In this document: one piece after another, positions 20,381 through 30,142 of the stretch
How the letters are laid out: each line of letters opens with the position of its first letter
Numbering within the stretch: the first letter of the stretch is position 1
Assembly: GCA_024180945.1 (NCBI GenBank)
Contig: JAKSGN010000002.1
Location: forward strand, 3,348,001-3,412,000
Length of the DNA stretch: 64,000 nucleotides
Reading direction: 5' to 3'
Source of the DNA: Macrophomina tecta
Lineage: Eukaryota > Ascomycota > Dothideomycetes > Botryosphaeriales > Botryosphaeriaceae
The notes under the pieces: model-generated
The model's database searches: none
What the model was told of the DNA's origin: nothing
What the model saw: the letters and a program-made list of their open reading frames with translations, nothing else
Translations under genes and position numbers: made by a program

Positions 20381-20838
20381 ATGCCTGTTCACGATGTTGT
20401 TAGGTAATTTCCTCTGTCCGACTCTTTCCAAGCAACCTCGCTAACATGTGTTCTCTATATACTGAGGATGCCCTTAATAAGGCGTTCAATGATCATGCAT
20501 CTATTGTTCTCATTTTCGGTGCTGTGTGGTCAGCTTTTTCCATCGCAACCAGGAAGAAGTTCGAAGAGTATGTACATGTCGTATATTCAAAACATCTCGG
20601 GTTCACCATCCAGCTTTGGCGTCAGGCTAACTTAATATCTTAAAGTTTATCGGGGCAGTATGGTTCGGTGTATTTCGGCTGGGTCGACATAGACAATACA
20701 CCTGATTTGCGCACGAAGTATGGTATCACCGATATTCCAACTACTTTCGGCTTTAAGAGTAAGAAGCAGGTCAGCAAATATGTTGGACCAATTATCCAGG
20801 ACTCTCAAGCCGAGGATATTATTAGGAAGACGCTTTAG
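20381..20838 (+). CDS. thioredoxin-like protein lacking the redox CxxC
   Basis: About 100 residues. It begins MPVHD, typical of fungal thioredoxins. The central frame (from about 20467 to 20571) gives ALNKAFNDHASIVLIFGAVW, then SAFSIATRKKFEEY where thioredoxin has CGPCK..APKFEE. An intron (GTACAT at 20572 to GGGGCAG at 20658) leads to the last exon 20659-20838 with VDIDNTPDLRTKYGITDIPT, which keeps the cis-proline of the fold. Both active-site cysteines are gone. The first intron is uncertain: GTTGTT at 20396 to CTGAG at 20466 keeps frame, while the better donor GTAATT does not. It may be a non-redox paralogue or a young pseudogene. Confidence 0.65.
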
Positions 20839-21119
20839 GCTGTCTTCTTATCGGACTATCTCACTACTTCCTCAGGCACCAAATTGATTCCTTCCTCGGT
20901 CACTCCCTACCCCTCGATACTGCAATTCCCTCGGATCTATTATTTCCTCGGTTATGCTGCTTTCCGCTTATGTATATAACCAAGCCTACCTCCCTCCCTT
21001 ACAGGAGACAGGCAGAATCTACTGTTGCATTTGGTGGTGATTGTGGTAATGAGTGTGGATTGGCATGATGAGCGAGAGGGAGGGACCGGGGGGTCCTCTT
21101 ATAACGTGATTTACCACCC

Positions 21120-22180
21120 TGCGACGCGCCCTAGCCTGCGACGCACTTCCCCCCACCTCCCCCCATGGCAGAAGCCGGCTGACATGTGCATAGCCAATTC
21201 ACGTGAGTTGGCGATATCTCTGCACGACCAGATCAGTAAGGACACAGAGACGCTGGCTATCTACACTGACGGTAGCGCAATAGACGGTCATGTCGGTGCC
21301 GCAGCGACTGCGCCTGCCACCAATACGAGGCATACGAGGTATATGGGTACGACTAAGTCTACGACGGTCTTTGCTGCGGAGCTTCAGGGCATTATAATGG
21401 CGCTCGAGCTTGCAGAGGCTGGGGTAGTTCACGGCAAGCAAAAGATAGCTGTCTTCACTGACAATCAAGCAGCGCTGCGTGCACTCGTGACACCTGGCGA
21501 GCAGTCCGGGCAATACCTGCTGAGCTCCATCATCGCGAAGTTGGCAGGGCTCCAGCAGAAGGGTGTATCCGTGGACTTTCACTGGATCCCCGCCCACCAG
21601 GGAGTGCCGGGCAACGAAGAGGCGGACAAACTCGCTAAAGCGGCAGTCTGGGAGGATTGCGCCATGGAGCACAGAACGCAGTACCACAACACGAACGAGC
21701 TTGGTGGCAGCACTCAGACAAGCCATTAACCTGGTGGTGATGGACGAGTGGAAACAGACCTGGCGCGACAGCGAACGGGGCCGGCAGCTCTTCAAAGTGG
21801 CCCCGGAGCCAAGCAGGAAGATCTTAGCACTCCACCGAGGCACGCCAAGGGCGTTAAGCTCGCTGATGGTGCAGATAAGAACAGGCAAGATCGGACTAAG
21901 ACACTTCCTCCACCTACGACGGGTGCCGGGCGTGAACATCTGGCGAGTGCGTTTGCGGGCGCGGGCTGTAGACAGTTAGCCATGTGCTGCACACGTGCAG
22001 CAAGTTCAACGAGCTAAGACTTGCCTTCCGCACGCCGGACGAGAGGGGTCGGAGGCAATGGACGACGGATCTGAGGAAGATGCTGAGCCAGCGCAGCACA
22101 GCCATAGCAGCAGCAAAGTTCATGGTGGCAACCAGGCTCCTTGGGCAATTTGGAGCGACATCACACTCATAGCATGAAGC
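21120..22180 (+). pseudogene. 5'-truncated Tad-type LINE: RNase H and zinc knuckle end
   Basis: The frame 21184-21729 carries an RNase H domain: YTDGSAIDGHVGAAA (first catalytic Asp), AAELQGIIMAL (Glu), FTDNQAALRAL (Asp) and HWIPAHQGVPGNEEADKLAK. A frameshift near 21700 moves the reading to RQAINLVVMDEWKQTW and RTGKIGLRHFLH. The final knuckle CVCGRGL.TVSHVLHTC contains a TAG, probably from CAG. No reverse transcriptase lies upstream, so this is a 5'-truncated dead copy whose 3' end is close to the right edge of the 5.28-kb insertion. Confidence 0.85.
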
Positions 22181-22257
22181 TTGACACTGGAGGAAGACGG
22201 GATAGTTTGCGGAAAAGATCTGCGCTGAGGGATGACCGAAGTGCCAAGAGACATGTA

Positions 22258-22331
22258 ACTAATCGTTGGCGTTTAGTAACTAATCGGCTCGATTAGTAAC
22301 TGATCGGGTCTTTGCGCTATACCGGGGCACA
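22258..22331. repeat. outer half of the right terminal inverted repeat
   Basis: Inverse complement of the outer 74 bp of 13546-13662, ending GGGGCACA at 22331 and followed by the CATA duplication. Confidence 0.9.
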
Positions 22332-22367
22332 CATACGCATTGGATGATTGGTTTCTCCGTTCCGGGA

Positions 22368-22461
22368 CTGTTCGCCGCCGTCGAGGACCGGGTTCATTTG
22401 GCTAGCCAATTACACAGCGTTGGCTAGCCAAATGAACCCGGTCCTCGACGGCGGCGAACAG
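22368..22461. repeat. perfect inverted repeat, 42-bp arms, 10-nt spacer
   Basis: The arm 22368-22409 is the exact inverse complement of 22420-22461; the spacer is TTACACAGCG. The inner end TTGGCTAGCCAA is itself palindromic. It would form a long GC-rich hairpin. It lies between the Ginger-like element and the next transposon gene and may be a fold-back terminus. Confidence 0.9.
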
Positions 22462-22643
22462 GGACTCCCGGGTTACTGGCGTTTGCACCTTAACTGTCAG
22501 TTTCGGAAAAACGGAATTTTTCTCCGCCAGCCTCACCAGTTTACTCACCAAACCATCGGAGATAGCTTTCTCGTCCCCAATCCGTGCAGAAACAGCTCTC
22601 TCTCTTATATTATTCCCAATTGAGTAATCTTCTTGGTGCTGCA

Positions 22644-23900
22644 ATGGCTCCTACTCGTCGCGCACGCCGTGTGAACAACGCAGCTCTCATCCAGGAGGCC
22701 TTGGAGGCTCAGAATGACCGTCAGACGCGTCGCACGACGCGCCATTAGCTCCAGGCTATGAATAACGCTCTCAAAGAGGCTCACATTGTTTCTTCTAATG
22801 GTTCCGGAGGTACCGGAGGTGGTGATCTTGCTACTGGCGCTGCCTTGTTCAATGCCGTAGCCGCCGCCATGAGCGACGAGCCTTCAGCTGATGAATATAA
22901 CGCTCATCTTGATGAAGACGTGCCGCCGCCGCTGCCGCCGCCGCCTGCTCCTATAAATGAACCTTGTGTACCGTTGTCTAGCGCCGTGGAGGAGGAGGAG
23001 GAGGAGGAGGAGGAGGAGGAGGACTTACCGTCATCGCCGCCGCCGCCGCCGCCGCCTGGCCGGCGCTCTGCTAGGGCCCGTACTCCCTCTGCTAAGGCTC
23101 AAGGTGTAGATGTTGTTACTCACTCACCAGCGAAGCCTCGCAAGCCGGCCTCCAAGAAAACTTCTAAGTCCAGCCGAAAGCAAAAGCAGCCTGCAGTCTC
23201 TGCTAAACGTGCTCGTGAGCGGGCTGCGAAGATTGCTACTGAAGTAGCCAGGCAGAAGCTGCCAAAGAGAGCCACGAAGGCGCCCTCTTATCCGGCTCAT
23301 ATTGAGCGAGTTGAGCCGTCGCCGCCTTGGGAGGGCTTCAGTAGTAGCCCGGCACCTCACTCCTCACCGCCGCCTGCTATGAATGTCGATTATATGGTTA
23401 TACTACGCACCGAAGGCGCCAAGGCAGTCCAGCTGGTGGAGGAGCGGTCGATAGATACGTTCGTACTCGGTGAGAGCCACAACTACGGCAAGGTGTTAGT
23501 CTGGATTGACACTGCGCTGGAGGCTCTCTCATCGAAGGTTCAGCCACGCGTCTTTAAACGCGTTAAGCTTTGCTGCGTCGTTAGCTACGAGAGGCTCACT
23601 AAAAAGAGTCGCCCTGCCATGGATGTTAACCTCTACGACGACTTTAACAAGGTGGAGGCGTTCATGCGCCGATTCAACGCTGATGGGAAGAAAGGACTCA
23701 CCCTGGAGGCCGTATGTTAAGGTCACTGCCGCTGCTGTTGAGGCGTCGATTGCGCAGTCTGCAGAGGCGTTACTGTCGGATCCAGCCACGGCTCATCTGA
23801 GCGGCCAGCTGGATCAAATGAGGGCGTTCATGGGGTCGTTGGTGAGTAAGAGAGGCAGAGGAGCCTCCTCTGCAACAAGCCCTCACCGTATGAGCCTTCC
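22644..23900 (+). pseudogene. transposon-associated basic/acidic protein, disrupted
   Basis: Starts MAPTRRARRVNNAALIQEAL at 22644, hits TAG at 22746 (probably a former CAG) and resumes in frame as 22749-23720. Features: a poly-Glu run from a GAG repeat near 22989-23021, poly-Pro stretches, a long Lys/Arg-rich segment (KPRKPASKKTSKSSRKQKQP) and a folded-looking part with VILRTEGAKAVQLVEERSID. A shift near 23716 moves the reading to KVTAAAVEASIAQSAEALL. Coding similarity stops near 23900 where the mariner begins. No catalytic domain; it could be the structural or accessory protein of an unidentified element. Confidence 0.55.
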
Positions 23901-24633
23901 AAATGACGTCACTTTGGAGCTCGCAAGCGGTAATACCGACCCCTGCAGCCAACGCAGTAGTACTTCAGCGTTAATTGTTACCTGCTCGACGAGGACTCCA
24001 TCCATATAGCCGTCTAGCGTGTATGCGGGTAGAATACTCCAGCGAGGGCTGTGTTGCATGGAGCCGTTCACCACCGCTTCAATGCCGATTGGACTCCAGC
24101 CGTACGAGCGCCAGCCAGTGCGCTCATTTGCGCCTGATTCATCTAGAAAAACCAGCTGTCGAGGGTCTAATGCAAGCATACGCCCTCTGAATATAGCCTT
24201 AGTAAAGAGGCAGCGCTCCGCAGCCCGTCTGCGGACGTATGTACGGCTCCAGCCTCGTCGCTTAAGGGCCCTCCACACGGTTGTAATATGTACGACTACG
24301 CCGCATGTATGATAAAGAAACCAAGCCATTTCGTCTAGATAAGCCGTTGGATTCGCGTCAAGGAAGTTCAGAAGGACCTGAAAGCGTTAGCTAGGCAGAT
24401 TGGCTGTCTAGGCTTAATACGTCTTCCTCGTGCGCTGTAATAGCTCGTTGCGCAGGCGCTCGGTTTTGGAGTGGTGGATACGGCTCACCCCATACTCTCA
24501 TGCTCTTCTGAATGCGGAAGACGGTGCGTTCAGTACATTTGGCGGCGGCTGCAATGGCTGATGGCTTCCATGAGGCAAGGAGGCAGTCAAGGACTGTAGC
24601 AATCTGATACTCGGCAAGGCGCGGGGGTGTCAT
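23883..24633 (-). pseudogene. Tc1/mariner-type transposase, broken and truncated
   Basis: The N-terminal part (from the ATG at 24633) is a helix-turn-helix domain: LAEYQIATVLDCLLASWKP and AAAAKCTERTVFRIQKS. After a frameshift near 24395 the DDE_3 part follows: ANPTAYLDEMAWFLYHTCG, TTVWRALKRRGWSRTYVRRR, then VFLDESGANERTGWRSYGW with a catalytic Asp. The frame ends near 23883 before the last acidic residues are reached, so the C-terminus is missing. It abuts and probably disrupted the transposon gene at 22644-23900. Confidence 0.8.
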
Positions 24634-24669
24634 GACGAGAAAAAGGCCGATGAAGAGGCTCAACACCAA

Positions 24670-24909
24670 GAAAGATGAGTGTGCGCACGAGCGACGCGTT
24701 GCTGGGCGTGAAAGCGTCAGAAGGACGCGTTCTCGCGTTTTTTGGTGGGTGTTGCGGGGAAAATTTCGGAGAAACGGTCTACTGACAAGTTAAGGTGCAA
24801 AACCCGGTAAAGGGAAAACTCAAAACCCCCACTTTCGTGTCATCACTTCAACACCAAACCTCAACGCACCATTCAAGGAACTTAGAATCTCAGCACATGG
24901 ACAAAAGAG
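24670..24909. other. short intergenic region
   Basis: Remnant of the mariner 5' side and the promoter of the next gene; no frame of note. Confidence 0.35.
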
Positions 24910-24963
24910 TTATAAAAGGACAGCGATACCCGATTTGAGCGAAATTAACAGTAGCCTTCAGCT

Positions 24964-25602
24964 ATGGGCTACACAACCTCAGCACCCAGGCTCGTCCCAG
25001 GACCAGACAACCCAAGTACTCCCGCCTCTGGATACTTCACATTCTTGCGCCAATTCCACGAGAACTCGAGGGCGCCTTTCGTCTTTGGAAGCCCTATCTC
25101 TTTTCACAGCGGGCAGGACAGATCGAATTGGCGCAAATTTTTGGAAGATGCCTCGGATAGAGCCTGTTTTAGCGATTTCTGGAATAGTCGTAAATACGGC
25201 AAAACAACATGGATTGGGCTCTTCATCACGCTCACACAGAGCCCGGTCAATAATCAATGGGATGAGCTTGGATGGCACTGCTGGGGAGCCGCAGTGATCA
25301 AAGATGCTGGCCCGACTGGAAAGCATATTCTTATCTACGACTGCGACCCATTCACGACTGATATCAAAGGAAGAAGAAGGAAGGAAGTATTGAGCGGGTA
25401 CCAGGAACGATTCGTGAGATTTGCCGAAAGGCAAAGCCAAATACTTGGTATATGGTATAACGTTGATGACTCGAGAGGGTGGAAAGGGCAATGTGTATCT
25501 AGCACAATTGACTGGATTTCTAAGATGGCTCGAAAAGGCGACAGAGAAATACTTGTGGGCGACTCAAGGCTCAGGAAATTCAGGCGTCTGGAAAGGAAAT
25601 GA
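24964..25602 (+). CDS. hypothetical protein, possible C48-like cysteine protease
   Basis: 212 residues, ATG at 24964, TATAAAAG box about 54 bp upstream. No known domain is obvious by eye, but GWHCWGAAVI (H105), ILIYDCDP (D126 or D128) and WKGQCVSSTIDWI (Q176, C177) follow the order and spacing of the Ulp1/adenain (clan CE) triad: His, Asp about 20 later, Cys about 50 after that, with an aromatic beside the His. If right, it would cleave a ubiquitin-like modifier. The last 30 residues overlap an equally protein-like frame (LTGFLRWLEKATEKYLWAT, to 25624), so the true C-terminus may follow a shift or splice near 25500. Confidence 0.55.
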   Translation: MGYTTSAPRLVPGPDNPSTPASGYFTFLRQFHENSRAPFVFGSPISFHSGQDRSNWRKFLEDASDRACFSDFWNSRKYGKTTWIGLFITLTQSPVNNQWDELGWHCWGAAVIKDAGPTGKHILIYDCDPFTTDIKGRRRKEVLSGYQERFVRFAERQSQILGIWYNVDDSRGWKGQCVSSTIDWISKMARKGDREILVGDSRLRKFRRLERK

Positions 25603-25679
25603 AAGAGCATCCCATGCTGGCTGAAAGCAACTTAGTCTACACGAGTAGCCCGCCTAAAAACTCAAGGCCACCATTTCCG

Positions 25680-26377
25680 TCAGCTGCTAGGAATCGAATA
25701 TGATGATGAAGCCTCTCCAGATCCCCCATCGCTACCTGCAGAGTTGTCTTCTGGGATTCTCGGGCTCGACAAAGATTTGCTCAGACGCGCCAATCTCCGG
25801 CGAAGAACCTTAATCTGGCGGTCTTTCGGGGCGGTCCGGTCAAGTCGAAAACGCTCCTGTACACGCACTAGGTGAGCTGCACGAGTGAGGGAACTGATGA
25901 GCTGCACCATACCATATTCTCAAGGACTTGGATTCTGCTGTTCAACCACTCTATCCTGATGCCCCGCAGCCGGGTTTCGTTGACGTAGTGCTGAAGTGTT
26001 CTGTAGCACTGCTGGTACGCCTCAGCCCAGCCGGCCGCAGCCTTCGCTTGTCGGGCTGCCTCCTGCTCGAGAGCGCTCAGCTCTCTGTCACGCCTGTCTG
26101 CGACTGTCTGCGCGTTCTCGAGAGGCTGCCTCCCGTGTTCCGACAGATGCAGCGATGCTTCGAGGTCCGACGTTACATTTCTTTTGTCCGGACACCAGGG
26201 TTTCTCTCCGTGCTTCGTCGGCCGATGCCCTTCTCCTGTAGTTCTTGTTGAGCTCAGCGGAGTCCGCTGAGCTGCGTTTCTCGCCCGTGGATGGCCGCTT
26301 TCGGTGGTGGAGCGGCTGCGTCGGAGGGGCCGGACGCAAGGATGTAAAGGCATGTTTGGGCACTTCGGATACGACAT
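25680..26377 (-). CDS. basic coiled-coil protein, 2 exons
   Basis: Exons 25913-26377 and 25680-25856 give 213 residues. The 56-nt intron (GTATGG to GTACAG) joins IQVLENM to ERFRLDRTAPK in frame. The first 75 residues are Arg/Ser/Pro-rich. Residues about 80-165 form a long coiled-coil (ERELSALEQEAARQAKAAAG type, with QQCYRTLQHYVNETRLRGIR). A second basic helix (KVLRRRLARLSKSL) precedes a Ser/Gly tail. It belongs by architecture with the other short nuclear-looking coiled-coil genes here. No family known. Confidence 0.6.
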
Positions 26378-26787
26378 GCTGCTCGTGTTGGGTGGAGATT
26401 CAGGGTGGAAGGCGCGGAGAACGGTGTGGCAATTGCCATCAACGCTCCTCCGGCAAAGATGTATATTTTGAGAACCAGACCCTGGCTGCGGCCGATAAGG
26501 TGTCAGTCAGCTTAGCGCGCGGCTATCAGCCTGACGGGGACGGCCTGCAGATGTCATCACGCTTCGCGCGCCGAGAATAACTGCCGCTACGGGTTAGCGC
26601 TGGAGTAGGGACCAGGGCTGCAGACCTCTTGCATTCTCAGCTGAGCGCCCGCCAGAATCCTGGCTGGTAACTTCGTGCACTTTGAACCTCGCCACCTCGT
26701 CTTGGAATTCCGGCACCATCTCACTTTCACTTTTGTGCAGACAGGTTGCTCGAAGAGAAGCACACAACAAGAAATTCTGAGAATATA

Positions 26788-27977
26788 ATGCCCACCGAAG
26801 AGGTTTTCGCGCGGCATCCTCGCCCGCAGGCTCCGTCCGTTCCAACTCATAGTGCACTGATCCGCCAACAGTCGAACGCCACGAGCATTACGGAGCTACC
26901 AGCTGTTCATTATGCAGACACCTCACTGTCGAGAGCGTCAACTGAACCGACAGGCTCGCAGATCAAAGACACATCACCTCGCACTTCAGACAGCGTGTCT
27001 TTACAGACCGCACCCACGACTCCGCCTGAAGCGCATGTGAATTCCACCAAATCCGATCTGCGTCGATTCCCGGCTGAAAGCACGACGCGAAAGGTTCGCC
27101 CGCCACCGCCTCCGCCACCATCTTCGCCGCCTAGAACACTTCTCTCGAGCGACACGCATGCCCACGTCCGCGGAGGTTCACCATGGACACAGTTGAGATG
27201 TCTAGGGACGATGGTACAGGGTCCGTCAGAGAATATGCTCTGCCTACGGAAGGGGGATAGTCCGGATCTGGTCATGGTGAAGCGTGTCGCCAAAACCGGG
27301 GGGCTCGAAGAGGCAGGCTTGCTGCGCCGACTCTCCTCCCACCCAAACGTCGTCGAGCTCCGGAATGCCTTTCTTCAGGATGACGAAGTGTACCTAGAAC
27401 TAAGGCACTGTCGTTACACGCTCGAGGAAGTCATAAATGTTCATCTGAGGTTAGAGGAGGTTCATGTGCGGCTTATTGCGCATTCTGTACGTAGATGCAA
27501 CCATGGCAACCGTTGGCAAGAGAGGCTGATTTTCATAGCTCTTCGCGGCTATCCGCCACATCAGTGCGTACAAGATCGTTCACGGAAACGTCGGTTTGCA
27601 ATCCGTCAGGGTCTGTGGGAGAACACTGCAAGTAGTATTAGGTTAGTGGACATCTTCGCCAGTCCACGGAGTGAGGATGCTCACGTATCGTAGCTGATTT
27701 CAACCACGCGCGCATCTTCGAGGGGCCGATGCCAAACACCGATCTTGAGAAGCTCGGCCTGTTGCTACTGCAGTGCATGGATGGCGGAAGCACAGTGGAA
27801 AATAGCGATATACGGCGGGTTCGCGAACAAAGAGCTCTGAACAAGGTCTTCGGCCTCGAGAGACCGGAACGCTGGAGCGGTGCGAAACAGCTGATAGATT
27901 TTCTCGACGATCTCTTCAGCGAGGAGAGGGCTGCAGAGGCGAAGATTGAGAAGACCGTAAGGCCCCTAGGCGCCTAA
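26788..27977 (+). CDS. pseudokinase with Pro-rich N-terminus, 3 exons
   Basis: Exons 26788-27486, 27539-27641 and 27694-27977 give 361 residues; donors are GTACGT and GTTAGT. Residues 1-135 are disordered and include a poly-Pro run (about 105-113). The kinase-like domain keeps the ATP-anchoring lysine (VMVKRV, K165) and a helix-C Glu, and resembles PAK/Ste20-type N-lobes (LSSHPNVVELRNAFLQDDEV). The catalytic loop is HGNVGLQSV instead of HRDxxxxN, so the catalytic Asp is Asn250 and the metal-binding Asn is Ser255. DFG is DFN. Phosphotransfer is therefore unlikely; a scaffold or decoy role is inferred. The C-lobe is short. The frame is intact, arguing for selection on the protein. Confidence 0.8.
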
Positions 27978-28497
27978 CGACGAGCAGATGGCTAATGCAC
28001 GCAGCACCCATACATCCGCGAAGATATTCCCCCTGTCTCTTTGCTGCCGTTTGTCGAGTTGGCTTCTCTGGAGTGTTTCGTGCTTTGGAAAGAGGCGGCT
28101 GACCACCCTCATGAACCGGTGATGTGAATCGCTTGCCCTGTCCGTACCAGTCGGCGTCTGTGCACCAGGGACAAACAGTAGCATTGTGATAGTAGTCAAT
28201 GAAATTGCGAATAGCTTGCGCTTGCAACCTGAGAGCCCCTTCTCGCCCGGTTTTTTTTTGGGAACCCTGCGAGGTAGACTGATGCCGGCGTACTAGCAGC
28301 CCGCCATGCACGAAGACGTAAGCCGGATTGTAGTTGCCCCGAGTATCCACCGTTCTAAATATTCCCCAATCAGCGCTTAGCCGGCGGCTACAGGCAGGTG
28401 TAGAGTATAAAGATGCGCACTGTTCAAGCAGTCCCGGACAGAACATCAAAGACACACTGATCCCCTCGCTTCTGTCACATCTTCAAGCTCTGTCATC

Positions 28498-29085
28498 ATG
28501 GACACGTCTGATTTTTCGATCCCTGAGATGGCATCCTCCGCTCAACCTGCCAACGGCAGCAGCACCTGCTGCGCCCCGTGGTCTCCCACTCAGCTCACTG
28601 CCGGGTTCCTCCAGGACCCACTTACTTTCGAGTTCCACTGGCCCGAAGACAACCAGGCGGCTTGGCCGGAGGAAAAGCAGGCCCAGTGGCCGGAAGAGGA
28701 AAAGACGCAGTGGCCCGACGCCATGCTGAAAGCCGAGGATTTGGGAGGTGTTTTCATGGGGAACGGGCAGCCCGATGACCAGGATGCGGTGGAGCAGTTG
28801 AAGCGGTAATCCACGCTGTGCCGCATTCCTAGGCTCACGCTAATTTGCCTCAGCGAACTCGCCCAGATTAAGCAAGACCTCGATTCGTTGCGTCAGGAGA
28901 TGGAAAGCGTGCGCTTGTGGATGGATGAGGTTGTCACTTGGAGCGAGAATATCAACAAGGTGCTGGCTTCTAAAGGAAGTGACCAGGAGTCAATCCAAAG
29001 CTGGACGACTTGCCTGGAGCCCGGATGTGTCTGTCAATGGGAGGGCGAGGTCGGGCTCATGGAGGAGCCTTCGGAAAGTCAGTGA
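28498..29085 (+). CDS. WPEE-repeat coiled-coil protein, 2 exons
   Basis: Exons 28498-28805 and 28854-29085 give 179 residues. The 48-nt intron has donor GTAATC, branch GCTAAT and acceptor CTCAG. An unusual acidic repeat near residues 50-78 runs HWPEDNQAAWPEEKQAQWPE, then EEKTQWPD, a roughly 10-residue period with an invariant Trp-Pro. After a short linker, residues about 98-145 form a coiled-coil (LAQIKQDLDSLRQEMESVRL). It ends with a Cys-containing segment (CLEPGCVCQWEGE). No known family. Similar in size and layout to the other coiled-coil orphans. Confidence 0.7.
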
Positions 29086-30142
29086 AGGCCGTCGAGCTTG
29101 ACAGGGCCTCGACCCATCGCCCTGGCGGCGATAAGCGTCAAGTGGGGCGGTTGCCTGATGCAGCATGCGCAAACGATGTAGATCCTACTTCCCTAATTCA
29201 CAATTGATCCTACACATCCCAAGCCCGGGGGTGCCTCTGTGATCGCCTCATTCCCCGCCTCTCGGAAAGCTGTGCCGATATTTCCGCGCGGCAAATGCAA
29301 TGCCACAAATTTCGCTCTTAGTGACGCGTTCGTTCGCCGAACGCCAATGATATGTTGGTCACAACCTGTGCTCAGCGGCGCAGTCGAGGTCCCATGCAGT
29401 GTTGGGTTGCTTCGCCGCGGCACAGCCGGCGCGGAACGTATCGCGCGTTCCACGCGAGAGCACGACGCACAAGTCCGCAAACCCGGCGGCGCAGCAACAG
29501 CTCAACGGTGTCGCCGATCGATCCAATAAGCCAATGCTCGATGTTGGTGCACCGATAGCCTCCTTTTTTTGGCCCCCCGACCAGCCTCACCCACCGCCCC
29601 CACCCCGCCTCCAAGGCTCCCTTTGCGCCCATACTCTCTCCCCTCCGCAGCGGACAGCAGGTCTTCGACTCTCGCTGGTCATGACTGGATGCTGCGGTCA
29701 TCGCACTCGCTTTCCCCTCTAAGAAGACCTCTTGCACAGCTGCGTCTCTATGGACCATTGCTGACTTGCATCCACCGCGCGATTCACACCGAAGGCCACA
29801 GCTTCCACGCCGAGCGGCAGTCTCGGCTCCACTTTGAAGCAACAGCCTTCACGATTCACCTCAGTGCAGCGCAGACATCAATTGACCATTGCATAACTTG
29901 ACTCTAAAACACCCTTAAATTGTGATTGTGTGTGGCCTGCAAGCGGCCAGTTGTGTTCAGTACAAGGTCACCCGCAGGACTGAATGGTAATGATGCAACA
30001 TTATTGAGAAGATGCTGCAGAAAAACGAACATTATTATTTCTCTCGTTTCATATCAGCTGACATTTAACCTATCCGAGCTGGAAGTGGCTATTTTGCACG
30101 CAACTCCATATATTTGGCCTTTAGTTTCTTCGCCCTTTTGTC
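29086..30142. other. about 1 kb without a supported gene
   Basis: Several overlapping open frames on both strands (for example 29372-29842 minus) lack any domain, promoter or codon pattern that favours one. No repeat recognised. Confidence 0.4.

Larger units (their letters stand above)
16979..22257. mobile_element. 5.28-kb cargo-bearing insertion in the transposon's right repeat
   Basis: Removing this segment rejoins the right inverted repeat exactly, with ACTA present on both sides (16975-16978 and 22258-22261) as a likely 4-bp duplication. Its edges are GTTATCCGATAC (left) and AGAGACATGTA (right). If the duplication is only TA, the edges become GTTA..TAAC. It holds an alkyl sulfatase gene, a thioredoxin-like gene, an imperfect direct repeat and a 5'-truncated LINE remnant at its right end. 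No transposase or tyrosine recombinase of its own is visible, so the mechanism is unknown; several successive insertions cannot be excluded. Confidence 0.7.
13546..22331. mobile_element. Ginger-like DNA transposon, interrupted by a nested insertion
   Basis: The element starts TGTGCCCCGG at 13546 and ends with its inverse at 22331. It is flanked by the 4-bp direct repeat CATA (13542-13545 and 22332-22335), a clean target-site duplication. The left terminal inverted repeat is 117 bp (13546-13662). The right repeat is in two pieces, 16932-16978 (inner) and 22258-22331 (outer), split by a 5.28-kb insertion. Before that insertion the element was about 3.5 kb with one gene, an integrase-type transposase. 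TGT..ACA ends, a 4-bp duplication and an rve-type integrase fit the Ginger group of cut-and-paste elements (established group; assignment inferred). Confidence 0.8.

Noticed and set aside
13546..22331. Starship giant element
   Set aside because: No DUF3435 tyrosine-recombinase captain and the ends are inverted repeats with a 4-bp duplication.
27916..28455. Minus-strand 179-residue frame
   Set aside because: Overlaps the spliced end of the pseudokinase gene, has no domain and no promoter; probably chance.
29372..29842. 156-residue minus-strand frame
   Set aside because: Gly/Arg-rich with no motif; opposite frames are open too.
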